64,000 nt of DNA from Magnolia sinica (GCF_029962835.1 NC_080586.1:70929001-70993000); one strand, 5' to 3'; positions 1-9,735 are shown, counted from the first letter of the stretch. Numbers and translations: made by a program. The notes: generated by a model from the sequence alone, not told the origin.

Positions 1-230
1 GCCAGGCAGATGGAAGTTCGAAACTGAGCTAGACTTCAGATTACATGAATTATATTATAAAATATATTATATTGTAATTCAAATATTGGTCTGATTGCAT
101 TCTCATCACTGCACCATCCTATTCTGGAATAGGACAAGAATCCTGTTGATACTTCCTCCTTTCATAATTTGAGCCTTCTCATGTTGTAGGAAGATGTTGC
201 CCATGAAGCTCAGATGGGCAAAACATTGAC

Positions 231-440
231 TTTTAAGGTTATATTCTCTATGGTGTCCTAATGCTTTGTTTCTTTCTTCTTCTTTTTTTTTTTTTTTTTG
301 TTTTGCTTTATTTATTTATTTTTGCATTAGGTATGAAGAAGAAAGTTGATAAAGTAATAGTACTTGTGGGGAAAAGAGAGGAGAAAATGACCATAGACTT
401 ATGGCTACGGATTATAACCGTAGCGATAGATTGTCGATAA
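231..440 (+). repeat. Dispersed direct repeat, copy 1 (T-rich tract plus conserved block)
   Basis: This block has a TTTTAAGGTTA start, a long T tract, a GAAGAAAGTTGATAAAGTAA segment and a GAGAGGAGAAAATGACCATAG segment. It matches 5735-5960 nearly base for base in the same orientation. It leads directly into TCGATA-rich DNA, as the second copy does. No coding potential was recognised. Confidence 0.75.
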
Positions 441-935
441 TATCGACCATTGTTCGATAATATTGTCGATATTATCGATGACTTACGTCGATAATATCGA
501 TGATATGTAGATGATATCGATGACTTATGTCAATCATATCGACGATATGTCGATAAAATCGACTTTACATTTCTGATTGTTTTATACGTAGATATCATCG
601 ACATGTCGTCGATGTATCCATCGACATAATCGATATTATTGATAACTTGTCGATATATCAAGTCAATATGAAATATTTCCTTATTACTTGCTGGACACTT
701 GCAGCCCTAATTCGATATTATCTACAACATGTCGATATATCGATATATTTCTACTATTGATATATCGAGAGTTGTCGATATATCAATAAAATATGAAAAT
801 GCACCAAACCTTGCTGGATAATGTCATCCACATTCGATAGTATCGACATATTGTCAATATTATCGATGACTTACGTCGATAATATCGATGATATGTAGAT
901 GATATCGACGATTGCATCTTTTGCAAAAAAAATTT
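418..935. repeat. TCGATA-rich palindromic repeat tract
   Basis: The tract is dominated by degenerate words built from TCGATA, ATCGAT and GATATCGAC. Many are their own reverse complement, so the DNA can fold on itself throughout. A run of about 50 bases near 470-530 (TTATCGATGACTTACGTCG and onward) recurs near 857-915. The tract is preceded by the near-palindrome CTACGGATTATAACCGTAG at about 402. No open frame in it looks real. It may be a subterminal region of a DNA transposon or a local satellite; this is not resolved. Confidence 0.65.
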
Positions 936-1325
936 TGAGTTTTTTTTTTTTTCTTGGGTTTGATTGTTGTACACACCCATGTCAGTACACTCCCTCCATG
1001 TTAGCCATCCCCACTAGGGAACGATACGAAGATGAATAAATTCCATCCTCGTTGGGAGTATTTGAAATTTTGCATTTGTGTGAGAACTTTGGGTTATGTG
1101 TTCTTGAATTTGCTGTGTGAATAATAGTACAGTACCTTGTTTGCTTTTAGTGCTTGTATTTTTTAGCAACCAGCCAAGGAAAACGTACCTAAATAAGACT
1201 TTATCATGCTCATCTATAACAGAAACTGAGCTGTTGGTCCTTCATTATTTAATTGAGTTGGGTCATATGGTAAGGTTCTATTGATTTACGATTCACTGAT
1301 AACGTGTGACAGTATTGGTTTTTAG

Positions 1326-1763
1326 ATAATGGAGACATAGATGAATTTCTTGCGTTGAGAATGATTCTCTGTGGAATTCTTTCTGATGAACCCTAATTGA
1401 AAGCGCATTTGTCAGTGCTAATGAGAGAAGAATTGAAAAGTCTCAAGGGAGAAAGGCTTCATGCCAGTGAGTGCTACTATTTGCTGGGAACTGCAGAACC
1501 GACTGGAATGCCAAAAGCTAATGAAGTTTGTGTTATTCTGTATGTAATTTTGTTGCTATATTACTCTGTTTATGTGATTCCTCTGATTGTTTTAGAGTAA
1601 TGTGATATGTTTGCATTTGTTACCTACTCAACATTTTCATGCTTTATTTCTCACTAAAATACAAAGACAATGGGCAAATCTTGGGAAATATATTAGTATA
1701 CAAGGCTCCTGGACTACACTTTGGAGATATCCATGTTGTCACTATGAAGATGTATAAATGACC
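1326..1763 (+). pseudogene. RNA-dependent RNA polymerase (RDR3/4/5-like) exon fragments, copy 1
   Basis: The first exon (1326-1539) lies between a TTTTTAG acceptor and a GTATGT donor. It reads in one frame with the features DNGDIDEFLALRMILCG, a position equivalent to LDEPYLKAHLS, then ASECYYLLGTAEPTG and NEVCVIL. This is the pattern just before the catalytic DxDGD loop in plant RDR proteins, closest to the RDR3/4/5 group as I recall the family. The frame is broken by TAA at 1394-1396, where copy 2 has a sense codon for Tyr. A second exon-like block (about 1690-1759) reads ILVYKAPGLHFGDIHVV and then stops. The catalytic loop itself is absent. The RDR assignment is recognition of the motif pattern; pseudogene status is seen directly. 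Confidence 0.65.
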
Positions 1764-2049
1764 CGTTTCATGTGGTGCCGTTGATTGCATCAGCCACAGC
1801 AGCACCAAACATCCAACCTTTTATGATTCAAATCCTTACGGATGGCAAAATCAGAAAAATTTGGGATACTCCTTTATGAACCAACCCTATTGGTTCAACC
1901 CGCTAAATCCGTGACCACATCTTTGTTATTTGTGTAGTGAATTGGTTGTGGCATCGCCCGTGGAGGATTATTTTATATACATTGACGATCTCCCATGTTT
2001 GCTTTTACTGCTTGTATGTAACGGTTATTTGTTATCTGTAAAGGTGATG

Positions 2050-2995
2050 TGAAGAGTTGATCCAAATGATTCTCCGTGGAATTCCTCTTGATGAACCGTA
2101 TTTGAAAGCTCACTTGTCAGCGCTAATGAAATGCAGAATTTGGAAATTCTAAATATGCACAAGTTGTTCTCAATATCATTGATTTTGGCACTTGATTTTC
2201 ACATGAATTGAGCGGGGCAAACTGAAAATTCAGCGGGGGAAACTTGCATTTGAGCGGGGCAAACATGAAGTTCAGCAGGGCAAACTGGAACTTGAGCGGG
2301 GCAAGCATGAAATTGAGCAATGCAAACTGGAAATTGAGCGGGGCAAACATGAAATTGAGCGGGGCAAACTGGAACTTGAGCGGGGCAAGCATGAAATTGA
2401 GCGGGGCAAACTGCAAATTCAGCGGGGCAAACATGAAATTCACCGGGGCAAGCATGAAATTGAGCGGGACAAACTAGGAATTGAGTGGGGCAAGCATGAA
2501 AATGAGCGGGACAAACTAGGAATTGAGCGGGGCAAACATGATATTCAAGATCTAGAGCAATTGCCAAGTATTGAGGTCCATGTGCATTGAATGATGCTTT
2601 GAATTATGCTCAAAATGTTCGTTCCAATAAGCACATTACGTTGCATTGAGATGTGTTATTGAAAGTGATTTAAATGCACATGCAATCGGCATAAGTTTCT
2701 ATCATCATAGATTTCTTAAAAATTTACATGTTCTGTATAAATCTAATGTAGTTTTTTCATATTGCTTCAACATGTTGTCATCCACTTGTTCCAGGTGAAT
2801 AACCTAAAAAGGTGTTCCTTGGGCAATTTGTTATTTTAAAACATATTTGTTCCATGCATTATTTCTCACTAAAATACAGAGAGAATGAGCAAATCTCGGG
2901 AGATATCCATGTTGTCGCTGCAACTTACATTGGGGATTTGGAGAATGTTGTTGAAAATTATAAATATGCTATTTTCTTTTCAAATTGATCTAGTT
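2050..2995 (+). pseudogene. RNA-dependent RNA polymerase-like fragments, copy 2, split by a minisatellite
   Basis: This is a second, rearranged copy of the same gene segment. Around 2068-2140 it reads MILRGIPLDEPYLKAHLSALM and then loses the frame. Around 2905-2990 it reads GDIHVVAATYIGDLENVVEN, then KYAIFF, then stops. The second block carries the residues that follow GLHFGDIHVV in the family, so it extends past the end of copy 1. The intron-like bases before it (TTATTTCTCACTAAAATACA) match those before exon 2 of copy 1 at about 1645. A 336-bp minisatellite array (2210-2545) sits where the rest of the first exon should be. It is not functional. Confidence 0.6.
2210..2545 (+). repeat. 21-bp minisatellite, array 1 (16 units, no indels)
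   Basis: Sixteen consecutive units of exactly 21 bases follow the pattern GAGCGGGGCAAACATGAAATT. The first unit starts at 2210 and the sixteenth at 2525, so the phase never slips. Many units alternate between an ACATGAAATT type and an ACTGGAACTT type, giving a partial 42-bp higher-order period. Because 21 is a multiple of three, several frames stay open and give artificial repeats of seven residues; these are not genes. Confidence 0.9.
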
Positions 2996-3190
2996 CTTAT
3001 TGCAGTGCACTAATTATTGTTGTTAGTTTCACAAGTAAAGAAAGTATTTCTTTACCTTGGATTTCATCTTGGAATAACAATGAGTTAAGCAAGGATTCAA
3101 GTCCTTGAGAAACATGTCATCTGGGCTACCACCCGGCGTCATAGGATCCCTCGAACTGAACTCCTAGACATCACAAAGAGAGAGAAATAT

Positions 3191-3651
3191 CTTGCCCCGC
3201 TCAATTTCATGCTTGCCCCGCTTAATTTCAGTTTGCCCCGCTCAATTCATGCTTGCCCAGCTGAATTTTATGTTTGCCCCGCTCAATTTCCAATTTGCCC
3301 CGCTCGATAAATTTCATGCAAGGATCGCTCAATTTAATGTTTGTCTAGCTTAATTTCATGGTAGATAATGTCAATTTAATGTTTGCCTCCATAAATTTCA
3401 TGCTAGGATTGCTTAATTTAATGTTTGCCTAGCTCAATATTATCCTATGCTTGCTCAATCTGCAGTTTGCCCATTCAATATTCATGCAATGGTCGCTCAA
3501 TTTAATGTTTGCCCCGCTCAATATCATGCTATGCTCGCTCGAAAAAATGTTTGCCCAACTCAATATTATGCTATGCTTGCTTGAAATATCGTTTGCCCAC
3601 ATCAATATCATGATATGCTCGCTCAATTTATCGTTTGCCCAACTCAATACC
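3191..3651 (-). repeat. 21-bp minisatellite, array 2 (inverted and degenerate)
   Basis: The same 21-bp unit appears here as its reverse complement (TTGCCCCGCTCAATTTCATG). It is more degenerate than array 1 and mixes in variants such as TATGCTCGCTCAATTTAATG. It is inverted relative to array 1 (2210-2545), with about 650 bases between them that hold the second RDR exon fragment. A transcript through both could fold into a long stem. Confidence 0.8.
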
Positions 3652-3744
3652 ACTTGAAACCATTCGTTAACAACGAAGGCCTGATCTGTATAAGATCTTG
3701 TTGTTTTTTTGAAGTATAAACGCGTAGCTTACTGTTCATTTCCT

Positions 3745-3880
3745 TAAGCTCTTTATCATCCTCATCTATCATAGAAACTGAGCTATCGGTCCTTCATTAT
3801 TTAATTGAGTTTTGTCATATGGCAAGGTTCCATTGATTTATGATTCACTGATAATGTGTCATTGTATTGGTTTTCAGATA
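3745..3880 (+). repeat. Copy of the RDR-like upstream intron
   Basis: This stretch (from about GCTCTTTATCATCCTCATC to TTTTCAGATAATG) matches 1195-1331 closely, including GGTCCTTCATTATTTAATTG and the acceptor. In the first copy it precedes an RDR-like exon. Here it precedes a MULE transposase exon instead. The junction falls at or just after the splice acceptor, so the locus is chimeric. Confidence 0.75.
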
Positions 3881-4216
3881 ATGACTGCAAGAATCATGTG
3901 CTTTTTTGGCGGGGAGTTAGAATTTGAAAACAAGCAATACTCGTACACGGGTGGAACATCAAAACAAATGACGCTACATCTGGAGACTACGTACGAGGAG
4001 CTTCGATCTAGAATTTACAAGATTTTTAAGAGTAGACCAGAAGATTGTGATATTATGATGAAAGTATTGAATCCTTGCACTAACGAATCAATGCCTCCAA
4101 TCGAAATTGAAGACGACGATGACGTCAGAGAGTCCTTGTCTTACCAATTTGAGCATTCAGAAAAATTCACCTCGTTAGTCATCGAAACAATGCAACACAT
4201 CAATACCACAAAATGA
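3881..4216 (+). pseudogene. MULE (Mutator-like) transposase N-terminal domain, truncated
   Basis: The frame from the ATG at 3881 to the TGA at 4214 encodes about 111 residues. Seen features are a start MTARIMCFFGGE, then SKQMTLHLETTYEELRSRIY, then MPPIEIEDDDDVRESL. This matches the PB1-like N-terminal domain that many plant MuDR-type transposases carry ahead of the zinc-binding and DDE parts. Nothing of the MULE core, SWIM zinc finger or terminus follows; after the stop comes purine-rich DNA (4217-4345). Without those parts it cannot catalyse transposition. The upstream intron is shared with the RDR-like copy, so it may be a gene-capture (Pack-MULE-like) product or an insertion into an RDR gene. 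Family call is by motif recognition. Confidence 0.65.
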
Positions 4217-4342
4217 GTTTTGCTGGTCCTTCTCGTGGAAACGGAGTGAGGAAAAGGGGTGAAAACAATGGCGGTGAAAGCAGCAGTGGAAAGGGAGATG
4301 AAAAGCAAACAGTGGAAAGGGAGAGGAAAAGCCACAACAGTG

Positions 4343-4464
4343 AAAAGGAGGGGTATTTTCATCCTGAAATTCGGTCTCCGCACATGCAGGTCTAAGTTGT
4401 AAAAGAAAGTATTTTCATCCTAAAAAGGAGGGGTATTTTCATCTTGAAAAGGAGGGGTATTTTC
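4343..4464 (+). repeat. Short repeats of an AAGGAGGGGTATTTTCATC unit
   Basis: The word AGGAGGGGTATTTTCATC occurs three times (about 4345, 4422 and 4450). The first copy continues into GAAATTCGGTCTCCGCAC and a TCTAAGTTGTAAAA tail. A diverged copy of that longer block (about 55 bases) lies at 6838-6893. GGGTATTTTCGTC-like words are common at plant Mutator-type termini, so this may be a MULE end, but no paired end was found. Confidence 0.5.
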
Positions 4465-5010
4465 ATGTTTGCCCCACTCAATTTCATGTTTGCCCCGCTG
4501 AATTTCTAGTTTGCCCCACTCAATTTCATGTTTGCCCCGCTCAATTTCTAGTTTGCCCCGCTCAATTTCTAGTTTGCTCCGCTGAAATTCGTGTTTGTCC
4601 CGCTCAATTTCTTGTATGCCCCATTGAAATTTATGTTTGCCCCGCTCAATTTCTAGTTTGCCCTGCTCAATTTCTAGTTTAGCCTGCTGAAATTCGTGTT
4701 TCCCCTGCTCAATTTCATGCTAGGATCGCTCAATTTAATGTTTGTCCAGCTTAATTTCATGGTAGATAAGGTTAATTAAATGTTTGCCTCAATAAATATA
4801 ATGCTAGGATCGCTGAATTTAATGTTTGGCTAACTCAATATTATCCTATGCTCGCTCAATTTACAGTTTGCCCATTCAATATCCATGCAATGCTTGCTCG
4901 ATTTAATGTTTGCTCCTATAAATTTCATGTTTGCCCTGCTCAATTTCCAGTTTGCCCCACTCATTTTCCAGGTTGCCCCGCTGAATTTCCAGTTTGCCCC
5001 GCTCATTTTA
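4465..5010 (-). repeat. 21-bp minisatellite, array 3
   Basis: This is the same 21-bp family in the orientation of array 2 (TTTGCCCCGCTCAATTTC type). The first part is well preserved, the middle degenerate (4715-4900), and the last 100 bases preserved again. Arrays 2 and 3 lie on either side of the MULE exon in the same orientation. Confidence 0.85.
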
Positions 5011-5349
5011 GGCACAAACAATGAAATTGTATTAAAATTTACCCAATTCTAACAAAGACTTGATTGACAAGACAAGAATAATGGAATTGTTCTAGACATT
5101 ATAAAATGAAAAACCATTGTTGTCAAATGCGATCACATATGCGCATACTATGGATCAGATCTCAAATACCATCATGGCATATGCAATCTCAGCAAGTACG
5201 CCATGACATACTTTGATATGCAACTAATATGCAATCACATATGTGAGTACGTGATGGCATATTGCATATGCAATTACATATTTGTCAACAGTCAGAAATA
5301 TGACCATTGGGAGCAATCTTTTTTATTTTTTTTGCAATGTGGGACACTT

Positions 5350-5366
5350 TTGCCTATAAATAGGCA
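5350..5366 (+). promoter_or_regulatory. TATA-box promoter-like site
   Basis: GCCTATAAATAGGCACTC is a strong plant TATA box. It is followed by a CT-rich leader (5400-5480) and long AAGATTCAAG-type sequence without an open frame, as in an LTR or a short retroelement. No transcript start can be seen, and no gene follows before the repeat at 5735. Confidence 0.4.
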
Positions 5367-5734
5367 CTCATATCCCCTCCATTTTCATTATTCTTGACTC
5401 TAAAGCTCTCATTCTTTCTCTCTTACTCTAATCTCTCTACAACTATTTCAAGTTTCTCCCTATTACTTTTCATTTCCCATTTACAAATTTGAACATTTCC
5501 AAGACCATTCAAGATTCAAGAATACCATCCAAGATGAAGATTCATCATTCGAGTATCCAAGATCGAGTTTCAAATTTAAAGTTTAAAGTTGAAGCGTTCA
5601 ACCATCGAAGCTCAAGATTCAACAATTAAGATCATTTCATTTCTTTCCTTTTCTTTTATAGTTTTATTTCTCATTCACTCATTCAGAGGCAAGTCTTCCC
5701 TTATTTTTTAGATTTTTTTAAAGGTTACATTGCC

Positions 5735-5960
5735 TTTTAAGGTTACATTCTCTATGGTGTCTTAATGTTTTGTTTCTTTGTTTCTTTCTTTTTTTCTTTT
5801 TTCTTTTTTTTGTTTTGTTTTGCTTTATTTATTTATTTATTTTTGCATCAGGTGTGAAGAAGAAAGTTGATAAAGTAATAGTACTTGTGGGGAAAAGAGA
5901 GGAGAAAATGACCATAGACCTATGGCAACGGATTATAACTGTAGCCATAGATTGTCGATA
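5735..5960 (+). repeat. Dispersed direct repeat, copy 2
   Basis: This is the second copy of 231-440: the same T tract, GAAGAAAGTTGATAAAGTAA and ATGACCATAG blocks, with scattered substitutions. It again runs into TCGATA-rich DNA. The two copies bracket the RDR/MULE/minisatellite locus in direct orientation. Confidence 0.75.
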
Positions 5961-6300
5961 ATATTGACTGTAATTCGATAATATCGAAGATGAATGCCAA
6001 ATTGGCCAGCAACAAAACTCGAAAAATGGATAAATTTTTGATATTATCGAGATATGTTTGATAGTATCGAGCATAAGTCATCGATAATATCGAGACATGA
6101 TCGATAGTATCGATAACTAATATCAAGTAATTACCGTAGACTTATAGCTACGGATTATAACCGTAGCAATAGGTAGCATCGATATCTCAAAGACCCATCG
6201 ATATTATCGAAAAAGACATTAACTGTCCAGCGAGTTTGCCTAATAATCCTGCAATTTTTGATACACTATAGCTACGGATTATAACCGTAGCCAGACTGCA
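5955..6300. repeat. TCGATA-rich tract with CTACGGATTATAACCGTAG palindromes
   Basis: Words such as TCGATAATATCGA fill 5955-6215. The near-palindrome AGCTACGGATTATAACCGTAG occurs at about 6147 and 6269, and a mutated form at about 5923. The same word lies beside the tract at 418-935. The repeated pairing suggests the palindrome and the TCGATA tract belong to one element family. Confidence 0.6.
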
Positions 6301-6341
6301 CACCAGCACTGCGCTTTTTTTTTTTTTGCCGTGTTGCTTTT

Positions 6342-6777
6342 GTGGGTCCCATCATGAGGTCTGTATTATATCCAAACCATCCATCTATTTGGACAGATCA
6401 TATTAAGGCTTGAGACGAAAAATAAGATAGATCTAAATATTAAGTGGACCACACTGTAAAAGGCAGTGGGGAATTGAACGTCTACCATTGAAACCCTTTT
6501 AGGGGTTACAGAAGTTTTGGATCATTATGAAATTTTTTTTCCTCTTCATCCAGGTCTTTGTGACCCTATGAAGGAACTTAGACGGGGAGGATTTCTCACA
6601 AACATCACAATGGGCCCCCTAAAAGTTTTTAATGGTCGACGTTCATTCAACACTGTTTCGTGTAATGTGGTACATTTGAGATGTGGATATAACTAATTTT
6701 TCGTCTCTAATCATAAAATGATCTGGAAAAATATATGGACGGCATGGATGAAAATCATACATCATGGTGGGGCCTAC
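6342..6777. mobile_element. Mutator-type MITE, GTGGG family, copy A
   Basis: The stretch begins GTGGGTCCCATCATGAGG and ends with the inverted counterpart CATACATCATGGTGGGGCC. The interior has the shared family landmarks: GTGGACCACAC, GAAGTTTTGGATCA, TTCATCCAGGTCT and AACATCACAATGGGCC, with AATGATCTGG near the end. Copies at 7595, 28965, 39109 and 39779 share this order. It has no coding capacity. Its target duplication is not clear. Confidence 0.7.
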
Positions 6778-6894
6778 AGACCAGCGACCATCTGCCATTG
6801 GCTGGTGGCAGGCGGAGTACCCAATCCGTTTCCGTGAAAGGTAGGGCATTTTCGTCCCGAAATTCAGTATCCGCACGTGGAGTTCTAAGTTGCA

Positions 6895-7586
6895 AAACAA
6901 GGTTTGTCTTATTTCATAAAAACAGCTGGATAAAAGGTGGGGTCCACAGTCCTAAATTTCTCAATGGGATGCTTCCAAAAGTAGAAAAGCTTAAATACTC
7001 TGGCAGAAGCAATGAATGATACGCAGGCAGATAAAAGATCGTGGAAGTTATATTTGTGGCATACAGATAATTGACGGTCACGATTATGGGTCCCATATTA
7101 GGTGTATCGTCAACCAAAAAATAAGAAATTTTATCATCTGACTCCGAATTGGATGAAACTTATTGGACGGTTGAAAATGAAAAATAACCAATGTCCTATT
7201 ATAACAAACATGTATCAACGAATCTAAGGCCAGGATTGTTCTATAAATCTGATTTTTGAGTTTCTTAATTTGTTACTGTGTTATCCACAATTTAGTCAGT
7301 TTATTTGAGTTATTGTGTGCCACATATATAGCTACTGAGTGCCTGAGTATCAAGCGTCAGACGCTGCCAGAGTATCATGTAACTCCTCTTTCCAGAGAAG
7401 GGCAGCTATCTTGCGATGCGGGCAAACCAATTGAATCTTGTTCCAGTGACCGGGTGGGCCACATCAGGGATAGGGACGTGGGAAAAGTGCTCTGAACTGT
7501 AAGTAATCCTAACCATTGGATTAACGGATTTGATTGCACGTTGGCCTTTTGTTTTTCAACTTTCCTTCTCAAATGATTAGTAACTG
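6895..7586. other. No gene recognised
   Basis: No exon pattern, family motif or repeat with a second copy in the window was recognised here. The short open frames have no recognisable composition. The first bases overlap the tail of the block shared with 4343-4464. Confidence 0.4.
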
Positions 7587-7594
7587 AAGATTTT

Positions 7595-8129
7595 GGCCGT
7601 GGCTTCAGTGGATACCCGGATCCACCGAGATCGGTGGATCCCTGACTGTATAGCCCGCTTTGATTTATTTATTTATTTATATTAAATCCACACCGTCCAT
7701 ACGTTTTTTAGATCATTTTAAGGATATGATCTCAAAAATATAGCAGATCCAAATCTCAGGTGGACCACACCACAGGAAACAGTGGTGAATGACCGTTAAA
7801 GATTTTTGTGGGCCACAAAAGTTTTGGATCAAGCTGATATTTGTGTAGTCCCTTCATCCATGTCTGTGTGACCTTATCAACAGGATGGATGTTAAAAAAA
7901 ATAATAACAATAAATTCTGGTGGCCCCCCAATAAATTTTAATGGTGAGCATTCAATCACAACTGTTTCCAGTGATACGGTCCACCTGAGATTTAAATCTA
8001 TCTCATTTTTGGCCTCATCTCATAAAATGATATGGAAAATCGTATGGACGGTGTGGATATGAGATACTTACATCATGGTCGGCGCCACAGTCAGAGATCC
8101 ACCGAGCTAAGCCACGGAAGCTGCGTCCC
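7595..8129. mobile_element. Mutator-type MITE, GTGGG family, copy B
   Basis: The ends are inverted: CCGTGGCTT at 7597-7605 pairs with AAGCCACGG at 8109-8117, and GATCGGTGGATCCCTGACTG pairs with CAGTCAGAGATCCACCGAGC. The interior repeats the landmarks of copy A (GTGGACCACACCAC, AAGTTTTGGATCAAG, GGTCCACCTGAGATT). An 8-bp match AAGATTTT flanks it (7587-7594 and 8130-8137), consistent with a worn 8-9 bp Mutator target duplication. The duplication requires one arm to have lost about 10 bases, so it is tentative. Confidence 0.65.
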
Positions 8130-8254
8130 AAGATTTTTCGTATGCGGTCTGTTTCCATGATTATTACAGTGGGCCAGCCCATTTTATCCTTTGATCGATT
8201 GTACACATGGCTAATCAGAGTCATCACATCAGACCACAGCCGGAACGGGTACAC

Positions 8255-9048
8255 CTGCCTTTCTGACGCGGATTTCCTGCAGTGGAAACCTAGGTGGGCC
8301 CGCCGTGATATTCGTGGCCGTTGATCTTTTTTTTACCTCATTTTAAGATTTTAGACCAAAAGTAAGAAGGATCCAAGTTCAAATGGGCCACACTAAAAGA
8401 AAAGGTGGGCAGGGAAATTCCTACCTTGAAACTTCCCTGGCTCAACAGTGATGTTTACATCCCACCCCTACCGTTCATAACGTCATTCCCACTGGAGTGA
8501 AATTACAAATATTAGCCGGATTCAAGACTTTTCTGCCCAGTGAATATTGGGTGAACTGAAATTATATACATTAGCCTCAAAACTTTTGTGGACTGGGGAA
8601 TATTTCAACCGTAGACTTTTAATCTTCATATTTTTCGGCCTACTTGAGTCTTTCGTACGTCTCTTGCTCCGGTGGTAGACTCTGGGGAGTTTTAACACCG
8701 GTCAAGGGTTCGAGTACCCATAGGTGGTGAAATTCCACTACGCGTGAGTGTGTGGGGTGTGTGTGCGTGCGCGAAAAAAATAAAAAATAAAAACTCAAAA
8801 GCACGAAAAGTTCTCGTAAAAAGTTCCTGCGCAGAGGAATCGTAGGCGGAGCCACCATGATAATTTACGAGAAATCTATCTTTATTCTCTATGGATTAGG
8901 ATCTTTTTGGCCCCATGTTCTAAAATGACTTCAAAATACGGACGGACGGGGTGGATTTCTCACAAACATCACGGCCGGCTCCACCTATGTTTTTAGTGCA
9001 GAACTTCCTATAGAAGGCTTTCCCAGGAAATCCGCGTCACTGCCTTTC
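8255..9048. mobile_element. Mutator-type MITE with perfect 9-bp target duplication, copy C
   Basis: The element spans 8264-9039. Its ends are a perfect 16-bp inverted repeat, TGACGCGGATTTCCTG at 8264-8279 and its complement at 9024-9039. Less perfect pairing continues inward (GTGGGCCCGCCGTGAT against ATCACGGCCGGCTCCAC). It is flanked by identical 9-bp copies of CTGCCTTTC at 8255-8263 and 9040-9048. A 9-bp duplication with long inverted ends is the signature of the Mutator superfamily. It has no transposase, so it is a non-autonomous MITE. It carries a SINE at about 8656-8794. Confidence 0.85.
8656..8794 (+). mobile_element. tRNA-derived SINE, copy 1 (nested in a MITE)
   Basis: An A-box-like segment CTTGCTCCGGTGGTAGACT is followed by a B-box segment CAAGGGTTCGAGTACCC, then ATAGGTGGTGAAATTCC, GTGAGTGTGTGG and an A-rich tail. 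Two other copies share this layout (37747-37895 and 42103-42642). The SINE would be transcribed by RNA polymerase III from its internal boxes and copied by LINE machinery; this is family knowledge. No clear target duplication was found for this copy. Confidence 0.75.
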
Positions 9049-9735
9049 CCATTTGGATGCGTAAGTTGTGTTGCATGGACACCCAAAACAGTGTTCCACC
9101 CTATCTTAACCATATATATGATCTGAACGAATCATCTAATGGCCCCATCTAGGATTTGGACGGTAAATGATTGACTAAAAGCAAAAGCGGCGCAATCGGA
9201 CAGTTAAGAGTAATTGAAACCGTAAATTTTTTGGGTTGTGACACTTCTATGTTGCGTCCCGCTAAGTGGAAGGTCTGGATCACCGTTCGACTGTAGAATT
9301 GGGCATGTCATCTGATTCTGTTCTTTGTATGGTGTTGGGGGCAGGACTGGTGGCTACGGGTCGGCTCCGGCCAGGTCAACTCACCTTACCCAATTTCAAC
9401 AGGTGTTGGTCGAGTAAAAATGGCCAGGGCTTGTGCTCTTAAACTTGGCTTGAGGGGTGGGCTTGGGATTGAAATCCAGGCTCACTGCCCGAGGCAAGCT
9501 AGGGTCAATCATGTATAGCCCAACCTAGCCAATTAGACCGATTCAACCCTCGAGTGGATTACTATTATACTATACAAAGGAATGGACAATATAAAAATAC
9601 TTGGGAGTGGTAGCCCATGTTTAGATCACAAGGAGTTTTACTCCAGCTACTTATGCTTTGAGTAGCTTATCTTAGTTTCTTCTATTAAGGATATAAATAT
9701 ATTTGATTAACAATATACCTACCAACCAAAAAAGT
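9049..9735. other. No gene recognised
   Basis: No exon or family motif was recognised. The part at 9330-9540 is rich in GGTC/GGGCTTG/CCAACC words like those near the hAT-like element at 46662, but ends could not be matched. Confidence 0.35.

Noticed and set aside
783-980. 65-codon minus-strand frame
   Set aside because: Falls in the TCGATA palindromic tract and an A/T run; no features of a protein.
2123-2567. Overlapping open frames of 77-122 codons with seven-residue repeats
   Set aside because: They arise only because the 21-bp minisatellite unit is a multiple of three; three frames on both strands are open at once.
4217-4395. Charged 60-codon frame (Lys/Glu/Ser-rich) after the MULE exon
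   Set aside because: It overlaps the MULE stop in another frame and reflects purine-rich DNA; no splice or domain support.
2210-5010. Regular repeats considered as a CRISPR array
   Set aside because: The units are contiguous with no unique spacers, and the window is eukaryotic.
5340-5480. TATA box and leader as an endogenous pararetrovirus promoter
   Set aside because: No coat protein, movement protein or RT motif of that family was seen nearby; an LTR or short retroelement promoter is the simpler reading.
8670-8720. Possible tRNA gene from A- and B-box-like sequence
   Set aside because: The boxes occur in the same context in three dispersed copies with A-rich tails and target duplications, and no cloverleaf arms could be paired, so it is a SINE.
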